From: Vibrio anguillarum
Lineage (GTDB): Bacteria > Pseudomonadota > Gammaproteobacteria > Enterobacterales > Vibrionaceae
Length of the DNA stretch: 64,000 nucleotides
Assembly: GCF_001989995.2 (NCBI RefSeq)
Contig: NZ_JAHGUP010000026.1
Span: forward strand, 1 to 64,000
Direction of reading: 5' to 3'
The notes beneath the pieces are model-generated. The model worked only from the letters and a program-made list of their open reading frames with translations. It had not been told where the DNA came from and made no database searches. Below, piece by piece: positions 57,597 to 64,000 of this stretch (position 1 is its first letter; each line of letters starts with the position of its first letter). The position numbers were made by a program, and so were the translations under genes.

Positions 57597-58661
57597 TTGG
57601 AAAATAAAATCAAAAAAATTATCCATATTGATATGGATTGTTTCTACGCTGCGGTAGAAATGCGTGATAACCCCGAATATAGGCATCGCCCTCTAGCCGT
57701 TGGTGGTCATGAAAAGCAGCGTGGTGTGTTAAGTACTTGCAATTATGAGGCGAGGAAATTTGGCGTTCGTTCCGCAATGCCGACTGCTCAAGCCTTAAAA
57801 TTATGCCCCAATCTGCTGGTGGTTCCGGGGCGGATGTCGGTATACAAAGCTATTTCCATTCAAATCCGACAGATATTCGAACGTTATACTTCCATTATTG
57901 AGCCGTTATCATTAGATGAAGCATTTCTTGATGTGAGTGATTCACCGCTATGTCAAGGAAGCGCAACATTGATAGCTCAAGCTATTCGCTATGATATTCA
58001 TAACGAACTTCAACTGACAGCCTCTGCAGGTGTAGCACCTGTAAAATTTTTGGCTAAAGTGGCCTCTGATATGAATAAGCCTAACGGTCAATTTGTAATA
58101 CCACCCGATAAAGTACAGCAGGTGGTCGATTCATTGCCGCTAGAGAAAATACCCGGTGTCGGTAAGGTTAGTCTGGAAAAGTTGCACCAAGCGGGTTTTT
58201 ATAAGTGTGAAGATATCAAGCTAACGGACTATCGAGAGCTACTTCGTAACTTTGGCAGATTAGGCGCTTCACTATGGAAGAAAAGTCATGGAATTGATAA
58301 TCGCGAAGTCGTGACAGAGAGGGAGCGCAAATCATTAGGTGTCGAAAGAACATTTAGTCAAAATATCTCAAGTTATGAAGAGTGCTGGCAGGTGATTGAA
58401 CATCATCTCTATCCAGAGATAAAAGCGAGGTTAGACAGAGCGAGTGTTGATGGGGCGATTGTCAAACAAGGGATCAAAGTCAAGTTTGCCGATTTTCAAC
58501 TTACGACGATTGAGCATCTTCATCCACAGTTAGAGCTCAATGATTTTCGAACCCTTTTGGAGAATATTTTGTTGCGGCAAAATGGGCGAGAAATTCGCTT
58601 ACTTGGTTTACAAGTGATGTTAAAGCCAGAAATGCTCAATAAGCAGCTCAGTTTTTTTTAA
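57597..58661 (+). CDS. dinB: DNA polymerase IV
   Basis: DinB, 354 aa, the Y-family translesion polymerase. Catalytic aspartates lie in HIDMDCFYAAVE (residues 10-21) and LSLDEAFLDVSD; the C-terminal little finger domain follows. The C-terminal QLSFF fits the beta-clamp-binding peptide. Its start is TTG; no ATG in frame lies near. The LexA box marks SOS control. Confidence 0.96.
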   Translation: MENKIKKIIHIDMDCFYAAVEMRDNPEYRHRPLAVGGHEKQRGVLSTCNYEARKFGVRSAMPTAQALKLCPNLLVVPGRMSVYKAISIQIRQIFERYTSIIEPLSLDEAFLDVSDSPLCQGSATLIAQAIRYDIHNELQLTASAGVAPVKFLAKVASDMNKPNGQFVIPPDKVQQVVDSLPLEKIPGVGKVSLEKLHQAGFYKCEDIKLTDYRELLRNFGRLGASLWKKSHGIDNREVVTERERKSLGVERTFSQNISSYEECWQVIEHHLYPEIKARLDRASVDGAIVKQGIKVKFADFQLTTIEHLHPQLELNDFRTLLENILLRQNGREIRLLGLQVMLKPEMLNKQLSFF

Positions 58662-58803
58662 ATTAGTGAAACAAACTAACATTTATGTCATTAAATTGAC
58701 GGTTTTTAGGTCGAAATCATTTATATTGCTAGCGAGAAATACTAACTCATCAAATATCCACACCTGATATGGTTAGTCATAAAACGATCGATGAGAGAAA
58801 ACA

Positions 58804-59547
58804 ATGAAAAAAGTAGTGTTAGTCACTTTAATGTTGTTGAGCTCCCCTTTGTGGGCAGCGCAGTGCCGAGTTGATGTGAACCATGAAGTTCACCTTGATG
58901 GTGATAAGGTTGAAATTCTCAAAACGAGCACCGACACTGTTTTGATGGATACACAGAACAATCTTTATATCCGTGGTGAAAAGATGGAGCTCGACAGTGA
59001 CCAGAAAACGGCCCTTGAACAGTATAGAGAAAGCATGAATGCTTCATTGCCTAAAGTAAAACAGATGGCGAGTGATGGCTTAGCGTTGGCGAATGATATT
59101 TTGGATGATGTTGCGAAAAGTATTGAATCTCCCAACGCCTTCGATAGCGCCAAGCAATCCATAGCAGCTTTTTTTGCCAATATTGAATCTCGTTATTACA
59201 AAAATGGTGAGCTGGTTCTCCCTGCGCAGACTTTTGAATCAATGACGCAAACTTGGGCCGATGATTTTGAAAAAGCGAAAGCTTTATTTAACAAAGAGTT
59301 TATATCCGGCGCCTTCGATGCCCTTTCACTGAAAATGAGAGAAGAGGGTGGCTTAAACATCACAAAATTGACCGATACCATGGCGGACTTAAAAGTTAAG
59401 TTAGCCGAGCGAATTCAAGAAAACGCCGCCACAATTCAAAAAGAGAGTCGTGATTTTTGTGAGTCTCTTAATGATATGGTTGAGCAGGAACAACAACTGC
59501 ACCAAAAAATACCAGTATTAAAAGATTATCAAGTCTTTACCATCTAA
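58804..59547 (+). CDS. DUF2884 (YggN-like) exported protein
   Basis: A 247-aa protein with a signal peptide (about residues 1-18, ending PLWA). The rest is charged, largely helical, and has VDVNHEVHLDGDKVEILK near the start, as in YggN/DUF2884. Function unknown. It has its own terminator and stands between dinB and the GGDEF gene. Confidence 0.82.
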   Translation: MKKVVLVTLMLLSSPLWAAQCRVDVNHEVHLDGDKVEILKTSTDTVLMDTQNNLYIRGEKMELDSDQKTALEQYRESMNASLPKVKQMASDGLALANDILDDVAKSIESPNAFDSAKQSIAAFFANIESRYYKNGELVLPAQTFESMTQTWADDFEKAKALFNKEFISGAFDALSLKMREEGGLNITKLTDTMADLKVKLAERIQENAATIQKESRDFCESLNDMVEQEQQLHQKIPVLKDYQVFTI

Positions 59548-59551
59548 ACTT

Positions 59552-59580
59552 AAAGAGCACATTCGGTGCTCTTTATTTGT
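59552..59580 (+). terminator. Terminator of the DUF2884 gene
   Basis: AAAGAGCAC/GTGCTCTTT stem, five-base loop, followed by ATTTGT. It starts four bases after the stop codon. Confidence 0.8.
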
Positions 59581-59612
59581 GTCTATGATGTTAGGTTAAT
59601 TTACTGGTATGG

Positions 59613-61169
59613 ATGTTGTTTAATAATTTTAGCTTGAGACGGTTAACAGCATTAGTTTCAACAGCCTTCGTTGTGCTGTTTATTTTGTGTTATCTGCTAT
59701 TTAAGTTTATGTGGTCTTATGATCGCGCCGTTGAAGATGCTCTTTCCTTGCAACGAGGTGAGGTTAACCGAGTTCGAACTGTTCTTAATATGCAAAAAGC
59801 GGACATGGGGGCATCATTGGCTGATTATGCCGCATGGAATGAAATGGCCGATTTTATTGCTAAGCCTAATGATGATTTTATTCGCGACAGTATTGGTACT
59901 CACACCTTTGAATCCAAGTCATTAGACGGTATTTTTATTTTTAATCCAGATGTGCAATTAGTTTGGGGCCAGCGCTACGACTATGAGACTGGCCATGAAG
60001 CCAGTTATGATGCGATTCGATATAATTTTGGTGATATTTTAGCGGACGCGATGAAAGCACCAAAAGATTTCATCAAACCGAATCTCAGTTTTATCGTGAT
60101 AGACGACAAACCTTTTATCGTTGCAACCTCTCGGGTTTGTAATAGTGACGCAAAGGAATGCGACAAAGGTTATTTACTTTTTTTAAAAAGGATCAGTGGA
60201 CAGTTTATCAATGAGCTTGTGATTGCAACTGGGGTGAATGTGGAAGTGATGCTGATCAAAAGTCTTAATGATCAAACCGTTGCCGCGCCACATGAAGATA
60301 ATATCTCTTACCTTGAAATGCTTGATTATCGCAATCGTCTTACTGTGTTGATTAAAGTAAGTCATACCGTTAAAGTCCCACCGTTTATTCAATGGCAGGA
60401 GCTGTCTGGGCTTGCTTCATTCTCTATCCTAATGTTTTTCTTGAACTTAGTTGTAGCGAATAAAGTAGTCAAGCCAATCAATGATGCCAATCAAGTGCTG
60501 GATCAATTTAAAACATCGGGTGGAAAGATGCCCAGTGAGCGCTCCTTCATATCGAAGGAAATGAAAGAGTTTTCTCGTACGATGAACCAAATAGTATGGG
60601 AGCTGGAAACCAGTCGGCGTGAACTAAAATGGCAATCAGAGCACGATCCACTCACACGTATTGCGAACCGCCGTCGTTTAGAAAAGGTCTTTAAAAGCTA
60701 TATTGTTGATTATCAATTTAGATATATCGTATTGTTTTTAATCGATATTGACTATTTTAAATTGTTCAATGATCACTACGGCCACTTAGAGGGTGATGAA
60801 GCATTGAAATCTGTTGCGACCAGCTTAAAAAAATTGGATTTTGGCGGTGAAAAACTGGTTGCTCGCTTTGGTGGAGAAGAGTTTTGTGTAGTTTTGGCGA
60901 GCGACATCGAAATTGATGGTCAAGCTTATGCTAAACGACTGATCGAATCGGTTGAATCACTGCGCATTACCCACCAATTTTCCCCAGCTAAGAAGACGCT
61001 TTCAATCAGCGTTGGAGGGGTTGAAATTGATACCCCACAGTTGAATCACTATCTAGATTTCTTTCATGTGGCTGATAGAGCACTTTATGCAGTCAAAGCA
61101 CAAGGAAGAGGTCGTTATCTCGTGCAAAAATTCACCTCTAATCTCCCGTTAACATTGCCTGTTCAATAA
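59613..61169 (+). CDS. Membrane diguanylate cyclase with CHASE4-like sensor
   Basis: A 518-aa membrane protein. A first hydrophobic segment (about 10-32) and a second (about 262-282) bound a periplasmic domain that resembles CHASE4 (LADYAAWNEMADF, then CNSDAKECDKGY). A HAMP-like linker precedes a GGDEF domain (about 345-500). The signature is RFGGEEF near 417-423, so it should make c-di-GMP. The inhibitory I-site RxxD is GGEK here, so product inhibition is not expected. Extracellular signal unknown. Confidence 0.92.
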   Translation: MLFNNFSLRRLTALVSTAFVVLFILCYLLFKFMWSYDRAVEDALSLQRGEVNRVRTVLNMQKADMGASLADYAAWNEMADFIAKPNDDFIRDSIGTHTFESKSLDGIFIFNPDVQLVWGQRYDYETGHEASYDAIRYNFGDILADAMKAPKDFIKPNLSFIVIDDKPFIVATSRVCNSDAKECDKGYLLFLKRISGQFINELVIATGVNVEVMLIKSLNDQTVAAPHEDNISYLEMLDYRNRLTVLIKVSHTVKVPPFIQWQELSGLASFSILMFFLNLVVANKVVKPINDANQVLDQFKTSGGKMPSERSFISKEMKEFSRTMNQIVWELETSRRELKWQSEHDPLTRIANRRRLEKVFKSYIVDYQFRYIVLFLIDIDYFKLFNDHYGHLEGDEALKSVATSLKKLDFGGEKLVARFGGEEFCVVLASDIEIDGQAYAKRLIESVESLRITHQFSPAKKTLSISVGGVEIDTPQLNHYLDFFHVADRALYAVKAQGRGRYLVQKFTSNLPLTLPVQ

Positions 61170-61286
61170 TCTTTACGCAGTAAATTCTGTTTATTTTTGC
61201 AATGCTTGTTTAATTAATAAGCAGTGTAATTGCTCTATTTGATTGCCTGCATTACTGTACTAGCTAACTAGTCTATTGATATTTGT

Positions 61287-62651
61287 GTGAGTGGTATGAC
61301 ACAGTCTGATTCTCGTGAACATTTTGGTTCACGTCTTGGTTTTATTCTTGCGGCGGCGGGTGCGGCAGTTGGCCTAGGTAATATCTGGGGCTTTCCAACC
61401 CAAGCGGCAAGCAACGGCGGCGGCGCATTCTTATTGGTTTATTTGGTGATGATCATGGTCGTTGCCTTCCCTATGTTAGTGGTTGAAATGGCGATAGGCC
61501 GTTTTGGGCAAGCAAACCCTGTTGATAGCATGCGCTCATTAACGCCTCATCCACTAGGTAAAATGGTCGGTGGCTTTGTCGGTTGGATTGGTTTGAGTGT
61601 TCCGAGTGCGGTACTGGCGTTTTACAGCATCGTCGGTGGCTGGCTAATCTGCTTTTTACTCGGTGCGATGACAGAGTTATTGGGTTTTGTGGAAATCACA
61701 GCTTGGTTGAAAGGGTTTAGTGTTGAGCGTAACTTATTCGGAACCTTAGTGTTTTATATTTTGACGATTCTAATCGTGCAAGGTGGTGTTAAAGACGGGA
61801 TTGAAAAATGGTCAACGCGTTTAATGCCTGCATTGTTTGTACTGTTTGGTGTGCTGTTTGTTTACATCATGATGCAAACTGGTGCGATGGAAGGTTTACA
61901 ACACTATTTGGTCCCTGATTTTTCAAAGGTGTTTGACAGACATCTCTTACTGGCGGCAATGGGACAAGGCTTTTTTTCATTAACCATTGGTGGCTGCTCG
62001 ATGTTGATTTACGGATCTTATCTGAGTAAGCAAGAAAACCTGCCGAAGATGGCACTAAATGTGACTTTAGTTGATACCGCCGTGGCTTTCATTGCTGGCC
62101 TTGTTGTGTTGCCTGCGATGTTTGTTGCGATGCATAAAGGGGTGGAAATCTATGCCGCTGACGGTTCTTTACTAAATTCAGATACGCTCGTTTTTACCGT
62201 GTTGCCATTGATGTTTGATAGCCTTGGTTGGATGGGGCAGGTGTTTGCTATCGTATTTTTCACTTTACTGACGATCGCCGCGTTAACCTCTTCTATCTCT
62301 ATGCTGGAATGCCCTGTAGCCTTAGTCAGCGAGCGTTTTAATACGAAACGCGCACCAACAAGCTGGGTATTAGGCGCGTTAATTGCGCTAGTCAGTGTCG
62401 TTATTGTTTATAATTTTGGTGCGCTATTTGGCTTAGTGGCAACGGTTGCGACGCAATATTTGCAGCCGACAGCAGCGCTGATGTTCTGCCTATTTGGCGG
62501 TTGGGTATGGCGTCGTCACGCGAAGGTCAAAGAGTTAGAGCAAGGTTTCCCTGAGTTCCAATTGGGTTGGTTTGGTAAAGTCTGGCCTTGGTATGTGAAA
62601 TTTGTCTGCCCTGTATTAGTGGCTACGGTGATTTGGGCTTCGTTCGGTTAA
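61287..62651 (+). CDS. Sodium-dependent transporter (SNF/NSS family)
   Basis: A 454-aa inner-membrane protein with about 11 to 12 helices of the neurotransmitter:sodium symporter family (LeuT-like). SRLGFILAAAGAAVGLGNIWGFP is the conserved first helix with the Na+ and substrate site. Substrate is likely an amino acid or similar small molecule. It may start at GTG 61287 or ATG 61296; neither has a strong ribosome binding site. A shared terminator follows. Confidence 0.88.
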   Translation: MSGMTQSDSREHFGSRLGFILAAAGAAVGLGNIWGFPTQAASNGGGAFLLVYLVMIMVVAFPMLVVEMAIGRFGQANPVDSMRSLTPHPLGKMVGGFVGWIGLSVPSAVLAFYSIVGGWLICFLLGAMTELLGFVEITAWLKGFSVERNLFGTLVFYILTILIVQGGVKDGIEKWSTRLMPALFVLFGVLFVYIMMQTGAMEGLQHYLVPDFSKVFDRHLLLAAMGQGFFSLTIGGCSMLIYGSYLSKQENLPKMALNVTLVDTAVAFIAGLVVLPAMFVAMHKGVEIYAADGSLLNSDTLVFTVLPLMFDSLGWMGQVFAIVFFTLLTIAALTSSISMLECPVALVSERFNTKRAPTSWVLGALIALVSVVIVYNFGALFGLVATVATQYLQPTAALMFCLFGGWVWRRHAKVKELEQGFPEFQLGWFGKVWPWYVKFVCPVLVATVIWASFG

Positions 62652-62688
62652 TGAGTTACTTTCTTCATCCCACTCATGCTTAAACATA

Positions 62689-62717
62689 ATAAAGCCCTTT
62701 GAATAAGGGCTTTATTA
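62689..62717. terminator. Bidirectional terminator between the SNF transporter and the aspartoacylase-like gene
   Basis: AATAAAGCCCTT/AAGGGCTTTATT is a perfect 12-bp stem with a five-base loop and A/T flanks. It can end both converging genes. Confidence 0.92.
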
Positions 62718-62757
62718 TTGAACTTATGTGTCTCTATTGTTTAGAGTTATCGACTAT

Positions 62758-63828
62758 TTAGACCATCGACGGTGGCATCAAGTGTCCTGTGGTCAGAGGT
62801 TCTAAATCGCTGTCTGCGACCTCTTCAATAAAATCGCCCACGACTTGCTCAACCATCTCATCGCTTTGCGAGAAGTAGGCGAGATGGAATACGGCATCCC
62901 CTTCATTAACAAGAGGCAGAGTTTGTTGGCCAATCACAATACCACCCTTATTGGCTCTTAATTCGACTTCAACATGACCAAGCGGTGAGTTGATATAGGC
63001 AAGCACTTGTCCTTTTTCGACCTTGTCACCAAGCGTCACCACAGTGCGCAAGATGCCATCGCTCTCGGCTCTGAGCCAACTGGTTGATTTTGCGATGATC
63101 GATGTCGGTACGGCCTTGCGACTTTTGCGCATCATACCAATGGCTTGCATGGTGCGTTTCACACCGACAATACCCGCATTGATGGCAATAGGTTCAAATT
63201 TTAGCGCTTCACCTGCTTCATAAGTTAATACTGTGATGCCTGATTTCTCTGCTTCACTTCTGAGCGAGCCATTACGCAGTGGAGAGTCGATGATCACTGG
63301 GGTTGCAAATGCTTGGGCAATACGCAAGGTTTCAGGATTAGTGAGATCGGCGCGGATTTGTGGCAAATTCGTGCGATGAATAGCACCAGTATGCAGGTCG
63401 ATGATGTAATCACAACGTAAAGCGACTTGGGAAAAGAAAGTATGTGCAATGCGAGAGGCGAGGGAGCCAGTTTCACTTCCAGGGAAGCAGCGATTGAGAT
63501 CGCGTCGATCAGGAAGGTAGCGAGATTTATGAATAAAGCCAAAGGCATTGACGATGGGGACAACAATCAGTGTCCCTTTTAGTTTTTGCGGGTCGATGGA
63601 GTTGATCAGTTGACGGACTATTTCAACGCCGTTCAGTTCATCACCATGGATGGCGGCATTGATCATTAAGGTTGGGCCAGTGGATATTCCATTAATGATT
63701 TCGATAGGAATAGAGAGCGGCGAGTGTGTATAAAGCTTAGCCGCTTCTAGCTCCATTGCCTTGCGCGTTCCTGGGGGAACTGAATCCCCCAGGAAATGAA
63801 ATGCTGTGTTTTTCCTAACCTTTGCCAC
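62758..63828 (-). CDS. Succinylglutamate desuccinylase/aspartoacylase family protein
   Basis: A zinc-carboxypeptidase-like hydrolase of 356 aa from GTG 63828. Zinc ligands appear in [12 protein letters not shown] and in [10 protein letters not shown], as in AstE/AspA. I chose the GTG because AAAGGGA lies 8 bases upstream; a TTG at 63876 (372 aa) and an ATG at 63855 are possible. It overlaps the rimK stop codon by 14 bases. The overlap with rimK links it to RimK: it may hydrolyse a glutamyl-type amide. That role is inferred. Confidence 0.8.
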   Translation of the reverse strand: MAKVRKNTAFHFLGDSVPPGTRKAMELEAAKLYTHSPLSIPIEIINGISTGPTLMINAAIHGDELNGVEIVRQLINSIDPQKLKGTLIVVPIVNAFGFIHKSRYLPDRRDLNRCFPGSETGSLASRIAHTFFSQVALRCDYIIDLHTGAIHRTNLPQIRADLTNPETLRIAQAFATPVIIDSPLRNGSLRSEAEKSGITVLTYEAGEALKFEPIAINAGIVGVKRTMQAIGMMRKSRKAVPTSIIAKSTSWLRAESDGILRTVVTLGDKVEKGQVLAYINSPLGHVEVELRANKGGIVIGQQTLPLVNEGDAVFHLAYFSQSDEMVEQVVGDFIEEVADSDLEPLTTGHLMPPSMV

Positions 63829-64000
63829 GTGTTTTTGTCCCTTTCGTTGCCGCATTTTTTTCAATAAATTCGACAATCAACCCGGCGATATCTTTACCAG
63901 TAGCAGCTTCAATACCTTCAAGACCTGGCGATGAATTGACTTCCATCACTAGTGGGCCACGTTCCGATCGCAAAAGATCCACACCCGCAACATTGAGACC
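63815..64000 (-). CDS. rimK: Ribosomal protein S6 modification protein RimK (partial, 5' end outside the window)
   Basis: The last 61 codons of a RimK-type ATP-grasp ligase, ending at TAG 63815. The visible part includes [21 protein letters not shown] and the metal-binding [10 protein letters not shown], which is diagnostic. RimK adds glutamate residues to ribosomal protein S6. The aspartoacylase-like gene begins inside its end, so the two are translationally coupled. Confidence 0.92.
   Translation of the reverse strand, partial: GLNVAGVDLLRSERGPLVMEVNSSPGLEGIEAATGKDIAGLIVEFIEKNAATKGTKTRGKG

Overview
The window is a gene-dense stretch of a gammaproteobacterial chromosome, almost certainly from a Vibrio of the V. 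cholerae type. The content shows this: a complete Na+-pumping NADH:quinone reductase operon (nqrABCDEF) followed by apbE and nqrM, a second EF-G (fusA2), the porin ompK, an RpoE/ChrR sigma/anti-sigma pair, DUF2850 and VF530 proteins, and radA next to a PlzD-like PilZ gene. I saw no rRNA, tRNA, CRISPR array, transposase, integrase or prophage. Nearly everything is core genome.

Layout. 1-10.5 kb: the cut end of a PilZ gene, radA, fusA2, a VF530 protein, a long-chain acyl-CoA ligase, a GAF/HD-GYP protein, a ChrA-type transporter and a MATE exporter. 10.6-15.5 kb: the galactose genes galT and galK-galM with divergent galR. Here galK and galM form one uninterrupted frame. A GalR/LacI-type operator lies before galT and another before galR. 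15.5-21 kb: a gamma-glutamylcyclotransferase, ZntB, a RimK-like ATP-grasp ligase, a divergent GNAT/C39-peptidase fusion protein, and NnrS. 21-25 kb: dapD, yebG with a LexA box, and a LysR regulator divergent from a TDT transporter. 25-34.4 kb: recC, recB, recD. 34.4-43 kb: an odd convergent gap, argA, a DUF2850 protein, mltA, tcdA-csdE, the operon panE-yajL-csdA, and ompK. 43.4-49.7 kb: a LON-domain protein, the ECF sigma factor with ChrR, ampG, yajG-ppiA, rlmG, bolA. 50.2-58.7 kb: the nqr operon, apbE, nqrM, and dinB with a LexA box. 58.8-64 kb: a DUF2884 protein, a diguanylate cyclase, a sodium-dependent transporter, an aspartoacylase-like protein, and the cut end of rimK.

How the genes work together. 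NqrA-F with ApbE (covalent flavin attachment) and NqrM (maturation) form one respiratory module. RecBCD, RadA, YebG and DinB are DNA repair functions, and two of them carry clear SOS boxes. PlzD, the HD-GYP protein and the GGDEF protein are binding, degrading and making proteins for c-di-GMP. CsdA, CsdE and TcdA serve sulfur transfer and tRNA t6A modification. The two places I find least explained are the RimK-like/GNAT-C39 pair at 17-19.7 kb, a predicted amide-ligase plus peptidase system, and the gap between the convergent recD and argA. That gap holds two perfect 16-bp palindromes, a LacI-type operator and two overlapping small reading frames.
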